Positions 7,765 to 18,805 of a stretch of 64,000 bases of DNA are shown in pieces. How positions within the stretch are numbered: position 1 is the first letter of the stretch; each line of letters begins with the position of its first letter. The translations under genes were made by a program, and so were the position numbers. The notes below the pieces were generated by a model that did not search any database, was not told the origin of the DNA, and worked only from the letters and a program-made list of their open reading frames with translations. The stretch is from Streptococcus saliviloxodontae (GTDB taxonomy: Bacteria > Bacillota > Bacilli > Lactobacillales > Streptococcaceae): assembly GCF_016908655.1 (NCBI RefSeq), contig NZ_JAFBEI010000003.1, positions 1-64,000 on the forward strand, read 5' to 3'.

Positions 7765-10026
7765 ATGCTATGTCAAAATTGTAATCTCAATGAATCTAGT
7801 ATTCATCTTTATACTAATGTTAATGGACAACAAAAACAGATTGATCTCTGCCAAAACTGCTATCAAATTATGAAAACTGATCCTAGCTCTGCTATTGGCA
7901 GTATTACCAACCAATCATCAAATCTTTTCGATGACTTCTTTGGTGATTTAAACAACTTCCGCGCCTTCAGTGGCGACCTCCCAAATGCTCCTAAAACACA
8001 GTCTGGTGGTAATGGAGGAAATAACGGTGGCGCTGGTAATAACAATCGTGGACCTCAAGGAACAAGACCTCAGCAGCAACAACCGCAAGGACTTCTGGAA
8101 GAATTCGGAATCAACGTGACAGATATTGCGCGTAAAGGTGATATTGACCCTGTTATCGGACGTGACGAAGAAATTATCCGTGTCATCGAAATCCTCAACC
8201 GCCGTACTAAGAACAATCCTGTTCTTATCGGCGAACCTGGGGTTGGTAAAACTGCCGTTGTTGAAGGCCTAGCCCAAAAGATTGTCGATGGTAACGTGCC
8301 TCAGAAACTACAGAGTAAACAAGTTATTCGCCTAGATGTTGTCAGTCTGGTTCAAGGAACTGGCATTCGTGGCCAATTCGAAGAACGCATGCAAAAACTC
8401 ATGGAAGAAATCCGTCAACGTCAAGACGTCATACTCTTCATTGATGAAATCCATGAAATCGTTGGTGCTGGTAATGCAGGTGACGGCAACATGGATGCTG
8501 GTAATATCCTCAAACCAGCCCTCGCACGCGGTGAATTACAACTGGTCGGTGCCACAACACTCAATGAGTACCGTATCATCGAAAAAGATGCAGCCCTGGA
8601 ACGTCGTATGCAGCCTGTCAAGGTTGATGAACCAAGTGTTGAAGAAACCATTACGATTTTACGCGGCATTCAGCCAAAATACCAAGACTACCACCATGTC
8701 AAGTATACTGACGAAGCTATCAAAGCTGCAGCAGAATTATCAAACCGCTATATTCAAGACCGTTTCTTGCCTGATAAGGCTATCGACCTCTTGGACGAAG
8801 CAGGTTCTAAGATGAACTTGACCCTCAACTTTGTCGATCCTAAAGAACTAGACAAACGCTTGATTGAGGCTGAAAACCTCAAAGCCCAAGCAACACGTGA
8901 TGAAGACTTTGAAAAAGCTGCCTTCTTCCGTGACCAAATTGCTAAATACAAAGAAATGCAAACTCAGGAAATCACTGACCAAGACATGCCAGTCATCACT
9001 GAAAAGCACATCGAAGCGATTATTGAGCAAAAAACCAATATTCCAGTTGGTGACCTCAAAGAAAAAGAGCAATCACAACTCATTAACCTAGCTGACGACC
9101 TCAAAAAACAAGTCATCGGACAAGATGATGCTGTTGACAAAATTGCCAAAGCTATCCGTCGTAATCGTGTTGGACTGGGTGCCCCAAATCGTCCAATCGG
9201 TAGCTTCCTCTTTGTCGGACCTACAGGAGTTGGTAAGACCGAACTCTCTAAACAACTGGCTATCGAACTCTTCGGATCAGCCGATAGCATGATTCGTTTC
9301 GATATGTCTGAGTACATGGAGAAACATGCTGTCGCGAAATTGGTCGGTGCCCCTCCAGGTTATGTCGGTTACGAAGAAGCTGGACAACTAACTGAAAAAG
9401 TTCGTCGCAATCCTTACTCACTCATTCTTCTTGACGAGGTTGAAAAAGCTCATCCAGATGTCATGCATATGTTCCTCCAAGTTTTGGACGATGGTCGATT
9501 GACAGATGGACAAGGTCGCACAGTCAGCTTTAAAGATACCATTATCATCATGACTTCTAATGCTGGTACTGGTAAAGTTGAAGCATCCGTTGGTTTTGGA
9601 GCTGCTCGAGAAGGGCGTACCAATTCTGTCCTCGGTCAGTTAGGAGATTTCTTTAGCCCAGAATTTATGAACCGCTTTGACGGTATCATCGAATTCCAAG
9701 CCCTCAGTAAAGATAATCTTCTTTCTATCGTTGATATCATGCTTGATAATGTCAACCAACGCCTTGCCAACAACGGTATTCACCTTTCAGTCACTGACAA
9801 AGTGAAAGAAAAACTGGTTGATCTAGGCTACGATCCAAAAATGGGTGCTCGTCCCCTTCGTCGTACCATCCAAGACCACATCGAAGATGCTATCACAGAC
9901 TACTATCTAGAACACCCTAGCGAAAAAGACCTCAAAGCTGTTATGACTTCTAATGGAAATATTATCATCAAATCAGCTTATAAGGCAGAAACATCAAGTG
10001 TTTCAGAAGAAATCAAAGAAAACTAA
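7765..10026 (+). CDS. clpE: ATP-dependent Clp protease ATPase subunit ClpE
   Basis: ClpE is a heat-shock HSP100 unfoldase that feeds substrates to ClpP and helps recover CtsR activity after stress. The N-terminus is a zinc finger with Cys3, Cys6, Cys29 and Cys32. A Gly/Asn/Gln-rich linker (about 75-110) follows, then AAA module 1 with Walker A GEPGVGKT (residues 156-163) and [12 protein letters not shown]-like coiled segment (about 370-405) comes next, then AAA module 2 with GPTGVGKT from residue 485 and [12 protein letters not shown]. The length of 753 residues is normal. It is monocistronic, with CIRCE-like and CtsR operators upstream and a strong terminator downstream. Confidence 0.97.
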   Translation: MLCQNCNLNESSIHLYTNVNGQQKQIDLCQNCYQIMKTDPSSAIGSITNQSSNLFDDFFGDLNNFRAFSGDLPNAPKTQSGGNGGNNGGAGNNNRGPQGTRPQQQQPQGLLEEFGINVTDIARKGDIDPVIGRDEEIIRVIEILNRRTKNNPVLIGEPGVGKTAVVEGLAQKIVDGNVPQKLQSKQVIRLDVVSLVQGTGIRGQFEERMQKLMEEIRQRQDVILFIDEIHEIVGAGNAGDGNMDAGNILKPALARGELQLVGATTLNEYRIIEKDAALERRMQPVKVDEPSVEETITILRGIQPKYQDYHHVKYTDEAIKAAAELSNRYIQDRFLPDKAIDLLDEAGSKMNLTLNFVDPKELDKRLIEAENLKAQATRDEDFEKAAFFRDQIAKYKEMQTQEITDQDMPVITEKHIEAIIEQKTNIPVGDLKEKEQSQLINLADDLKKQVIGQDDAVDKIAKAIRRNRVGLGAPNRPIGSFLFVGPTGVGKTELSKQLAIELFGSADSMIRFDMSEYMEKHAVAKLVGAPPGYVGYEEAGQLTEKVRRNPYSLILLDEVEKAHPDVMHMFLQVLDDGRLTDGQGRTVSFKDTIIIMTSNAGTGKVEASVGFGAAREGRTNSVLGQLGDFFSPEFMNRFDGIIEFQALSKDNLLSIVDIMLDNVNQRLANNGIHLSVTDKVKEKLVDLGYDPKMGARPLRRTIQDHIEDAITDYYLEHPSEKDLKAVMTSNGNIIIKSAYKAETSSVSEEIKEN

Positions 10027-10071
10027 TCCTATCTGATTGAAAATAGCCTTGACCTGTTTAATGAATAAAAT

Positions 10072-10127
10072 AAGAGCAGTAGGTTCATACAGTCACTCTG
10101 ATTGTATGAATCTACTGCTCTTTTAAT
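10072..10127 (+). terminator. clpE terminator
   Basis: AGAGCAGTAGGTTCATACA pairs with TGTATGAATCTACTGCTCT (one G-T wobble) and is followed by TTTT. This is one of the strongest hairpins in the window. Confidence 0.85.
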
Positions 10128-10291
10128 AACTCAACAGTTACACTACTAAATTCCTAGAAGCATTTCAATACCTTATCTCGTAAACCACTACCTTTAGTAA
10201 TTCTTGAATTTTCGGAAAATTATGACTTTAACTTTAAATAACTTTTTAGTATAATATAAGCACATTAAAAAACCATAATAAGGAGTCTACT

Positions 10292-10738
10292 ATGACCAAT
10301 CCAACATTCGGCAATAAAGAAGAAGGGGTCCATTATCAAAACCGCTACGGCGTCTATGCAGTTATCCCAAATCCTGAAAAAGATAAAATCATTTTGGTGC
10401 AAGCACCAAACGGAGCATGGTTCTTACCAGGTGGTGAGATTGAAGCAGGCGAAGACCATATGAAGGCACTCGAACGTGAACTAATCGAAGAATTAGGATT
10501 TACAGCTCAGGTCGGTCACTACTACGGTCAAGCTGATGAGTATTTCTATTCAAGTCACCGAGATACCCACTACTACAACCCAGCCTATATTTATGAAGTC
10601 ACTAGTTTCAAAGAAATTGATAAACCATTAGAGGATTTCAATCACCTTGCTTGGTTTGATATTCACACTGCTATTGATGAACTCAAACGTGGAAGTCACA
10701 AATGGGGAATCCAAGAATGGCAAAAAAATCATCACTAA
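10292..10738 (+). CDS. Nudix hydrolase
   Basis: Nudix enzymes hydrolyse nucleoside diphosphates linked to another moiety. Residues about 48-70 carry the Nudix box: GGEIEAGEDHMKALERELIEELGF has the GX5EX7REUXEEXGU pattern with all acidic metal ligands. The 148-residue protein has an N-terminal YGVYAVIPN strand and the C-terminal WGIQEWQ. The substrate cannot be told from sequence. RBS AAGGAG lies eight bases before the ATG. It is a single gene with its own upstream -10-like TATAAT at about 10251. Confidence 0.88.
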   Translation: MTNPTFGNKEEGVHYQNRYGVYAVIPNPEKDKIILVQAPNGAWFLPGGEIEAGEDHMKALERELIEELGFTAQVGHYYGQADEYFYSSHRDTHYYNPAYIYEVTSFKEIDKPLEDFNHLAWFDIHTAIDELKRGSHKWGIQEWQKNHH

Positions 10739-10806
10739 TGACATTTAGCACGTCCGCTTTTTGAAATAAGTGTTATAATAAAGGTAAGAATAAGCAGGAG
10801 GTTCCT

Positions 10807-11109
10807 ATGAGACTTATTAACACAACAAGTAGCCATTCTGAAATGGTTCGCAATCAACTACGTAATACCGATGCAACTCTGGTTGAAGTCTATTCTGCTG
10901 GAAACACTGATGTTGTCTTTACTCAGGCACCTAAGCACTACGAGCTTCTCATCTCTAACAAGCATCGTGCGATCAAAGAGGATGAACTAGATGCCATTCG
11001 TGAATTTTTCTTAAAACGAAAAATCAACAACGATATCACTATTCAAAATCAAATTAAAACATTGCATACTGCTAACTTGATTGAGATTTCTATCCCTACA
11101 ACAGTCTAA
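10807..11109 (+). CDS. DUF1827 family protein
   Basis: This 100-residue soluble protein resembles the lactic-acid-bacterial DUF1827 family, whose function is unknown. It begins MRLINTTSSHSEMVRNQL and ends in a beta segment LIEISIPTTV; there is no membrane helix, signal peptide or catalytic signature. AGGAGG lies six bases before the ATG, and an extended -10 (TGTTATAAT) lies about 30 bases upstream, so it probably has its own promoter. A terminator overlaps its stop. Confidence 0.75.
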   Translation: MRLINTTSSHSEMVRNQLRNTDATLVEVYSAGNTDVVFTQAPKHYELLISNKHRAIKEDELDAIREFFLKRKINNDITIQNQIKTLHTANLIEISIPTTV

Positions 11110-11132
11110 GAATTTTCTTAGGCTGTTTTTTT
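11102..11132 (+). terminator. Terminator overlapping the DUF1827 stop codon
   Basis: CAGTCTAAGAA pairs with TTCTTAGGCTG and is followed by TTTTTTT. Confidence 0.8.
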
Positions 11133-11182
11133 ATTGTCTCAAAGAGATAGATTCTAAAATCCTCTTAATAGAACTCAACACA

Positions 11183-11220
11183 AAAAACCTCACTGGAAAT
11201 TCATTCCTAGTGAGGTTTTC
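11183..11220 (-). terminator. ileS terminator
   Basis: On the minus strand AACCTCACT pairs with AGTGAGGTT, then TTTTTT, 30 bases after the ileS stop and convergent with the DUF1827 terminator. Confidence 0.8.
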
Positions 11221-11250
11221 TATCACTTAAATCAAACTAGCTAGACTAGT

Positions 11251-14049
11251 TTATTTAGCTTTTGCTTCAAAGCCTTCTGTAACTGCTTGAGCAAAATTGT
11301 TTTCTACAATTTCAGCACAGTGATCACAGATATGAGCATTATAGCTATGGTCTGCTGTTGTTAAATCAACGCGACGGCAACGATCACAAACATCACCTTC
11401 TGCAGCAACTACTGTAAAGGCGACATCTTCAAAGCTAACTGCTTCTGTAGGTGCGGTATCTTCTGTCACCGTTAATTGTGACACGATAAGAAGTTGTGCA
11501 ACATCACTTTGGATGGCTTCAAGCAAAGCTTTAACGTCAGCTGATGCATAAACTGTCAAATGTGCTTCCAGTGATTTACCAATCACTTTTTCGTTACGAG
11601 CTTCTTCAAGAGCTTTTTGAGCCTGTGTACGGAAGGCCATGAATGACTCCCAGTTAGCAAGAAGAACTTCTGCATTATCAAAAGTTTCTACCTGAGGCAT
11701 CTCTGATAATTGAACAAAGTCTTCTGTCTCAAACTCAAGATATGACCAAATTTCTTCAGCCGTGTGAGGCAAGATTGGGGTCAAGAGCTTAGTGATTTTA
11801 ACTAAAATATCGTAAAAGACAGTTTGCATTTGACGACGAACAGTGCTGTCTGCTGCTTCGATATAAACAACATCTTTGGCAAAATCAAGATAGAAGGCTG
11901 ACAAATCAACTGTGATAAAATTGACAACTGCTTTATAGATTGCCATGAAATCATAGTTGTTGTAAGCGTCAAGGATTGTCTCAACCAATTGGTTAAATTT
12001 AACAGTCATGTATTGGTCAACCTGACGAAGATCTTGGTAGGCAATCTTATCTGTCTCTGGGTTAAAGTCTGATGTATTGGCAATCAAGAAACGAAGCGTG
12101 TTACGGATTTTACGGTAAGTTTCAGAAACTTGTCCAAGAATATCCATTGACACACGCACATCATTGTCAGTATCAACAGATGTTACCCATAGACGAAGAA
12201 TCTCTGCACCGTATTGTTTGGCCACATCGTTTGGTGAGATGATATTCCCTTTTGATTTAGACATTTTCTCACCCTTACCATCAAGAACAAAACCTTGTGA
12301 TAAGACTGATTTGTATGGCGCATGACCATTAACGGCAACTGAGGTAATGAGTGATGAGTTGAACCAACCACGGTATTGGTCTGAACCTTCAAGGTAAAGG
12401 TCAGCAGGGTAGCCAAGATTGTCACGAGCATTCATGACACCATTCCAAGATGAACCAGAGTCAAACCAAACGTCCATGATGTCTGTTTCTTTCTCAAAGA
12501 TACCATTTGGTGATCCTGGATGTGTAAATCCTTCAGGAAGAAGGTCTTTAGCATCACGTTGCCACCAGATGATTGATCCATGCTCTTCAAAGAGGTCAGC
12601 AATATGGTCTGTGATTTCTTTAGTCAAAATAGCCGTGCCATCTTCAGCATAGAAGATTGGAAGTGGAACACCCCAAGCACGTTGACGTGAAATGACCCAG
12701 TCACCACGGTCACGAATCATATTGTAAAGACGTTTTTTACCCCATTCTGGTTGGAAACTTGTTTTTTCAATTTCATCAAGAATTTCTTGACGGAATTGTG
12801 AAACTGAAGCAAACCATTGTGGGACAGCACGCCAGATGATTGGTTTTTTCGTACGCCAGTCAAATGGGTATGAGTGGTTGATGACTTCGCTAGCAAGAAG
12901 AAGGTCTCCTAGTTTTTCTTGAACGATAGGTGTAACCTTGTCATAGAATTGACCTTCGAAGTCAGGACCAGCATTTTCCATCATGAGACCACGGCTATCA
13001 ACAGTCACTGCTACTTCTAGACCATTGGCAATACCGACATTGTAGTCGTCCTCACCAAAACCTGGTGCTGTATGGACAATACCTGTACCAGAATCAGTTG
13101 TAACGTGATCACCAAGGATAACTAACTCATCAACCTCAGTATCCCAAGGGTGTTCTGTCACGATCTGCTCAAGTTCCTTACCTGTGTGATGTGCAAGGAC
13201 TTCAAAAGTTTCCCAGCCAAATTTAGCAGCTAGGCTATCCACAAGTGCTTCAGCAAGAAGGTATTTACGGTCACTGCCAGATGGTGTTACTACTACATAT
13301 TCCATGTCTGGACCAACTGTCAAACCACGTGAGGCTGTAACTGTAAAAGGTGTTGTCGTCCAAACAACGATATAAGTATCTGTATCAAGCACACCCTTAC
13401 CGTCTTTGACCTTGTTGGCATAGTAAAGTGATGTTGAATCAATATCATGATACTCAATTTCAGCTTCGGCAAGAGCTGATTCTGATGACCATGACCAATA
13501 AACAGGCTTAGCACCACGGTAAATATAGCCTTTGTCTGCCATAGCACCAAAGACACGAATCTGATCTGCTTCGTACTCAGGTTTCAAAGTGATGTAAGGA
13601 TTTTCCCAATCAGCTGATACACCAAGACGTTTGAAATCTTCACGTTGCTTATCCACCTGGCTAAGGGCATAGTCACGACACATCTTAAGGTATTCAGCCA
13701 AATCCATTTCTTTACGCTTGACACCTTGCTTAGCTAAAACTTGCTCGATAGGAAGACCATGTGTATCCCAACCTGATACGTAAGGCGCACGGAAACCTGA
13801 CATTGATTTTGAACGAACAATAATATCTTTTGAAATCTTGTTCAAGGCATGTCCAACGTGGATATTTCCATTGGCATATGGAGGCCCATCATGCAAATGG
13901 AAAGATGGTTTGCCTTCATTTAATTCTTGACGCTTTTTATAAATCTCAGCTTGGTCCCAAGCTTTTTGCCATTCTGGTTCTTTATTTGGAAGACCGGCTC
14001 TCATTGGGAATTTTGTTTGCCCAAGATTCAAGGTTTCTTTTAATTTCAT
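11251..14049 (-). CDS. ileS: Isoleucyl-tRNA synthetase
   Basis: The enzyme charges tRNA-Ile in the cytosol. The class I HIGH-type motif is HVGH in [18 protein letters not shown] (residues about 53-70), and KMSKS appears in [10 protein letters not shown]. The CP1 editing domain lies between them (VVWTTTPFT and [12 protein letters not shown]), and a C-terminal zinc site uses CDRC and CDHC. The length of 932 residues is normal for a bacterial IleS. It follows divIVA with a T-box leader in between, so its transcription is controlled by uncharged tRNA-Ile. Confidence 0.98.
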   Translation of the reverse strand: MKLKETLNLGQTKFPMRAGLPNKEPEWQKAWDQAEIYKKRQELNEGKPSFHLHDGPPYANGNIHVGHALNKISKDIIVRSKSMSGFRAPYVSGWDTHGLPIEQVLAKQGVKRKEMDLAEYLKMCRDYALSQVDKQREDFKRLGVSADWENPYITLKPEYEADQIRVFGAMADKGYIYRGAKPVYWSWSSESALAEAEIEYHDIDSTSLYYANKVKDGKGVLDTDTYIVVWTTTPFTVTASRGLTVGPDMEYVVVTPSGSDRKYLLAEALVDSLAAKFGWETFEVLAHHTGKELEQIVTEHPWDTEVDELVILGDHVTTDSGTGIVHTAPGFGEDDYNVGIANGLEVAVTVDSRGLMMENAGPDFEGQFYDKVTPIVQEKLGDLLLASEVINHSYPFDWRTKKPIIWRAVPQWFASVSQFRQEILDEIEKTSFQPEWGKKRLYNMIRDRGDWVISRQRAWGVPLPIFYAEDGTAILTKEITDHIADLFEEHGSIIWWQRDAKDLLPEGFTHPGSPNGIFEKETDIMDVWFDSGSSWNGVMNARDNLGYPADLYLEGSDQYRGWFNSSLITSVAVNGHAPYKSVLSQGFVLDGKGEKMSKSKGNIISPNDVAKQYGAEILRLWVTSVDTDNDVRVSMDILGQVSETYRKIRNTLRFLIANTSDFNPETDKIAYQDLRQVDQYMTVKFNQLVETILDAYNNYDFMAIYKAVVNFITVDLSAFYLDFAKDVVYIEAADSTVRRQMQTVFYDILVKITKLLTPILPHTAEEIWSYLEFETEDFVQLSEMPQVETFDNAEVLLANWESFMAFRTQAQKALEEARNEKVIGKSLEAHLTVYASADVKALLEAIQSDVAQLLIVSQLTVTEDTAPTEAVSFEDVAFTVVAAEGDVCDRCRRVDLTTADHSYNAHICDHCAEIVENNFAQAVTEGFEAKAK

Positions 14050-14084
14050 AATCGGTATGACTCCTCTAGTAATATATAACTGAC

Positions 14085-14311
14085 GATAATATAAAAAGAG
14101 CTTTCATCACAAAGGACGAAAGCTCGTGGTACCACCTTAATTCGGATAGAAAGTATTCTCTTCCATCCCTCTTTGACTTGTAAGGTAAGTCAGCCCTCCT
14201 AGCTTACTTCATTCAACTAGAAAGATAGAAAATGATAAGGATTAATCAAGGGAATGCAGGACTTCCACCCTCACCTGCTCGCTGAAAATATCAATTAACC
14301 TTGTGTTTTTC
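14085..14311 (-). promoter_or_regulatory. T-box riboswitch of ileS
   Basis: On the minus strand the T-box core GGTGGTACCACG (14125-14136) is followed by a terminator stem (GAGCTTTCGTCC with GATGAAAGCTC) and TTTTT. Upstream, CAGCGAGCAGG with GGTGGAAGTCCTGC resembles the distal part of Stem I. The specifier could be ATT or ATC but cannot be fixed by eye. Low charged tRNA-Ile is expected to allow read-through into ileS. The element starts immediately after the divIVA stop. Confidence 0.88.
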
Positions 14312-15130
14312 TTATTCTTGAATATTTAATTTAAAGGTTTGTGTTTCATTCAAATTGATTTCAACATCTTGGCTCTCTTCTTGAGTTAATGAAGTCGAAT
14401 CAAGTGTGAAAGAATCAACGGTCACTACTTCTGAAACTTGCTCTTGTTGTTGAACTTCTTCTAATTGTTTGTTGCTTTCTTCAACACGACGTTGAAGCTC
14501 GGCCATCTCCTCTGGAGTAAATTGACGAGTTGCATCAAACGACGCTTCCTCAGTCTCTTCTGGAAGGTGCTCATCCAATACTTTTTCAACAACTTCACGG
14601 AAAGCAGCATCTGAATTTTGAAGATAGACAGCAGTTGGTTGTAATAATTCTGCCCATTCTGGAGAATTAGCAAGCCCAAGTTGTCCTTCCACAGCTGCAA
14701 TCAAACGTTGGTGGAAAACGCGACTTTGACGTTTAAGATCCTCAGTCTCAACTGCTACACGCTTAGCTTCATCTGTTGCATCTCGAAGAATCTCATTCGC
14801 TTTCGATTTCGCTTCTTCAACCAGGTGATTAGCATCGTAATGAGCTTTATTTAAGATATTTGTAGACTCATCTGTCGCAGACAGTTTCACCTTTTCAGCT
14901 GTTTCTTGTGCTAGGATAACTGATTGACTCAATGATTCTTTCATTTCATCAAAATAAGCAATTTTTTCTTCAAGCGTTTTAATTCGTGCTTCTTGTTCTC
15001 TGTTTGTACGTGTAAGTGCTTCATAGTCAGCTACAATGATATCAAGAAATTCATCAACTTCTTCAATATTGTAACCACGGAACTTACTACCAAATGTCTT
15101 GTCTTTAATTTCAAGTGCTGTAATAGCCAT
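14312..15130 (-). CDS. divIVA: Cell division protein DivIVA
   Basis: DivIVA binds curved membrane at the septum and poles and organises division and wall synthesis. The 272-residue protein starts with the conserved lipid-binding domain (ITALEIKDKTFGSKFRGYN, then IEEVDEFLD), followed by a long coiled coil rich in Glu, Lys and Ala to about residue 170 and an acidic Gln/Glu-rich tail. The tail is a known variable part in streptococci. It follows ylmH by 17 bases as the last division gene of the cluster, before the ileS T-box. Confidence 0.95.
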   Translation of the reverse strand: MAITALEIKDKTFGSKFRGYNIEEVDEFLDIIVADYEALTRTNREQEARIKTLEEKIAYFDEMKESLSQSVILAQETAEKVKLSATDESTNILNKAHYDANHLVEEAKSKANEILRDATDEAKRVAVETEDLKRQSRVFHQRLIAAVEGQLGLANSPEWAELLQPTAVYLQNSDAAFREVVEKVLDEHLPEETEEASFDATRQFTPEEMAELQRRVEESNKQLEEVQQQEQVSEVVTVDSFTLDSTSLTQEESQDVEINLNETQTFKLNIQE

Positions 15131-15147
15131 TACGAGTCTCCTTAATA

Positions 15148-15936
15148 TTATATGGTTCTCTTTATAATTAACTTATGTTTTCCTTGTTTTGATAAGCCCG
15201 TTTGGCTATCTAGAGTAAATCGACCATAGCCTCGAACACTAATCATATCTCCTACTGATACTTCTTCAGAGGGAGAATCAGCCAGACTATAATTCAACTT
15301 AACCTTTTGCGATTCAATCAGCTTAACACTGACAGATCTTGATAATTTTAATACCGATGCAACCACTTTGTCAAGTCTTAAACTAGATACCAAAATCTGA
15401 CTTTCCTTAAATTGCTCTAAAATCGTGATTTTAGCATCCAGACTTACTTCATTTAAGCGAACAGAAGCCTTGCCTATCTTGGTTACATTTTCTTGAAAAT
15501 AGCTAAGCATAGACCTCTCAACAAATAGTTGTAACTGATCATCCCCTACTAAAATATCACCAAATACCGTTCGGCGAATGCCCAGTTGATTAATCAATGT
15601 TCCCATCACCTGACCGTGGTTTAAATAATTGAACTTACGGTTATAGTTCACTTCAAGAAGACTGATATCAAAGTCAGCCAAGTCAAATTGATAATAGTCT
15701 GGTGCAATCAAGAGACGACCATACTCTCCACCAAGGTAATCTCGGCTGGAAAAGCCCTGTAATTGACTTGAAGCGACTAACGATTGGGCTATCATCATCT
15801 GTCTAGGATCTAAAAAGTCAGTTAGGTAGATACTGTAACTATTGTCTACCTGAGTTATCCAACCGAAAACTTTATCAATAAAGGCTGCTTCATTAGATCT
15901 AAAATGCTGATAAATATCTTGTGATCGTTTTGCCAT
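15148..15936 (-). CDS. ylmH: S4-domain RNA-binding protein YlmH
   Basis: YlmH-type proteins have a C-terminal S4 RNA-binding domain and have been linked to ribosome quality control and to division gene clusters. The 262-residue product has the S4 domain at about 180-255 (RLDKVVASVLKLSRSVSVKLI, then GDMISVRGYGRF), preceded by a YlmH-specific N-terminal region (AFIDKVFGWITQVDNSY, EYGRLLI). Its start overlaps the yggT stop by one base, and divIVA follows. This gene order is the classic ylm arrangement. Confidence 0.92.
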   Translation of the reverse strand: MAKRSQDIYQHFRSNEAAFIDKVFGWITQVDNSYSIYLTDFLDPRQMMIAQSLVASSQLQGFSSRDYLGGEYGRLLIAPDYYQFDLADFDISLLEVNYNRKFNYLNHGQVMGTLINQLGIRRTVFGDILVGDDQLQLFVERSMLSYFQENVTKIGKASVRLNEVSLDAKITILEQFKESQILVSSLRLDKVVASVLKLSRSVSVKLIESQKVKLNYSLADSPSEEVSVGDMISVRGYGRFTLDSQTGLSKQGKHKLIIKRTI

Positions 15937-16190
15937 TATAATAGAATCAGCGCCAGAAGACGTAGGATTAGATTGAGTAGAAAGATAACAACAATTATTG
16001 TAAAATCAAGCCCCATAAACTGTAATCTCAAACGTCTAAAAGGGTTTAAAACGGGTTCAGCTATCTTTCTTATAAAGCGACCAATAGATGAATCATAGGC
16101 ACCTGGTAGCCAAGACAAAAAGGCATAAATCACCAAAATATAAGAGTAAACTCTCACTAATCTCGAAAGAATGATCATTAAAAGCAACAT
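15936..16190 (-). CDS. YggT (YlmG) family membrane protein
   Basis: This 84-residue protein has two hydrophobic segments (LVRVYSYILVIYAFLSWLPG and the C-terminal FTIIVVIFLLNLILRLLALI). They flank the conserved PVLNPFRRL motif. The family localises to membranes in division clusters; a precise activity is not established. It lies between sepF (three bases upstream) and ylmH (one-base overlap), so it is tightly coupled to both. Confidence 0.9.
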   Translation of the reverse strand: MLLLMIILSRLVRVYSYILVIYAFLSWLPGAYDSSIGRFIRKIAEPVLNPFRRLRLQFMGLDFTIIVVIFLLNLILRLLALILL

Positions 16191-16193
16191 AGT

Positions 16194-16793
16194 TTAACGT
16201 CTCTTCATATCAAAATCAAAATTAATATCTTGACCTGAATATTGAAGACCCATTTCTTCCACATCCACGATGACATTAATTGGTGTCAAAAGATACATTG
16301 ATGCCCCAACTTTTTGAAGATTTCCTGAGAGAACTCGACTAGCTCCATCTACAAAATCCAAACAACGACGTGCTTGGGCATCTAGCATGTATTGAAAATC
16401 AATTAACACACATTCGTTATCAATGAGTAAATCAACGATTTCAGTAGCGTCTTCATATCTTTTTGGATATTTCAAAGCTATTGTTGTCTTCGTTGAATGA
16501 GGACTTGACTGTGCGGCTAACTGTTCTTGACGTGAACGTAATGTCGACATATTTTCTCCTGTTGATTGATAATGTGTTTGGGAAATTATTTTAGTCTGTT
16601 CCCTAGTAGGTTTCGAAGATAATTCTTGAACCTCTACTCTTGATTGACTTGACTGATTCGATGTAGATGCTACTTGTTGAATATCTTGATTTTTAAGTGA
16701 CTCCTGCGGTTGTTCAGCCACTTCTTCTATTTCGCTAGCTTCTTCAGTATCGAAGTAACTAATTGCTCTATTAAAATAATCTTTTAGCGCCAT
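16194..16793 (-). CDS. sepF: Cell division protein SepF
   Basis: SepF binds FtsZ and anchors it to the membrane. The 199-residue protein starts with an amphipathic helix and acidic segment ([18 protein letters not shown]), has a Ser/Gln-rich linker (about 20-100) and ends with the conserved DUF552 domain: [35 protein letters not shown] and [14 protein letters not shown]. Order and spacing within the ylm operon are standard: ylmE ends ten bases upstream and yggT starts three bases downstream. Confidence 0.94.
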   Translation of the reverse strand: MALKDYFNRAISYFDTEEASEIEEVAEQPQESLKNQDIQQVASTSNQSSQSRVEVQELSSKPTREQTKIISQTHYQSTGENMSTLRSRQEQLAAQSSPHSTKTTIALKYPKRYEDATEIVDLLIDNECVLIDFQYMLDAQARRCLDFVDGASRVLSGNLQKVGASMYLLTPINVIVDVEEMGLQYSGQDINFDFDMKRR

Positions 16794-16802
16794 CGCATCT
16801 CC

Positions 16803-17477
16803 TTATTCAAAGAATGCTGTGCCAATACGAACAAAAGTAGAACCATGCTTAATGGCAACTTTAAAGTCGCCACTCATTCCCATACTGAGTTCAGTCATTG
16901 GCATATTCTTTATATTTTTTTCTTTTAACTGTTTACGCAACTGATCAGTTGTTTCAAAAATATTTTCTAGCTCTTCTTCAGTAGCATCAAAAGGAGCCAT
17001 TGTCATCAAACCAACAAGCTCAACTTGTTTAAGCTCAGCTAGTTGATCAATAACGTCATCTATCTCATCCACTTTAAATCCGTGCTTGCTCTCTTCTTCA
17101 GAAATATTAACTTGAAGGAAACACTTTATAGTACGATCTGCTCGTTTTTCAATTTCTTGTGCTAATTTAATAGAATCTAAAGCATGAAAATAATCAACAA
17201 AATTAATAACATCCTTTACTTTGCGACGTTGCAAAGTACCTATTAAATGCCAAGTTAAGTCTTCTTTATCTTTCAGAGCATTGTATTTATCAAGAAACTT
17301 ATCAACACGATTTTCACCAATATGATGAATACCCGTATCAATAAGCTGTCCTGCTACATCACTATCAACATATTTAGTAACAGCGATAATAGAAACTGAG
17401 TCTTGCTCTCTCCCCGATTCAGAACAAGCTGTTTGAACCTCTGAAAAAACGCGTGACTTATTTTCTGCTAATGACAT
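16803..17477 (-). CDS. ylmE: YggS-family pyridoxal phosphate homeostasis protein
   Basis: The family is a single-domain PLP-binding TIM barrel related to alanine racemase that buffers PLP and amino-acid pools; no enzyme reaction is firmly established. Lys35 in IIAVTKYVD is the expected PLP Schiff-base lysine. Further marks are HHIGENRVDKFLDKY, WHLIGTLQRRKVK, the MTMAPF strand and LSMGMSGDFKVAIKHGSTFV. The length of 224 residues is normal. It lies two bases after ftsZ and ten before sepF. Confidence 0.93.
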   Translation of the reverse strand: MSLAENKSRVFSEVQTACSESGREQDSVSIIAVTKYVDSDVAGQLIDTGIHHIGENRVDKFLDKYNALKDKEDLTWHLIGTLQRRKVKDVINFVDYFHALDSIKLAQEIEKRADRTIKCFLQVNISEEESKHGFKVDEIDDVIDQLAELKQVELVGLMTMAPFDATEEELENIFETTDQLRKQLKEKNIKNMPMTELSMGMSGDFKVAIKHGSTFVRIGTAFFE

Positions 17478-17479
17478 TT

Positions 17480-18793
<1,314 letters not shown>

Positions 18794-18805
18794 TCACTTT
18801 AATTA

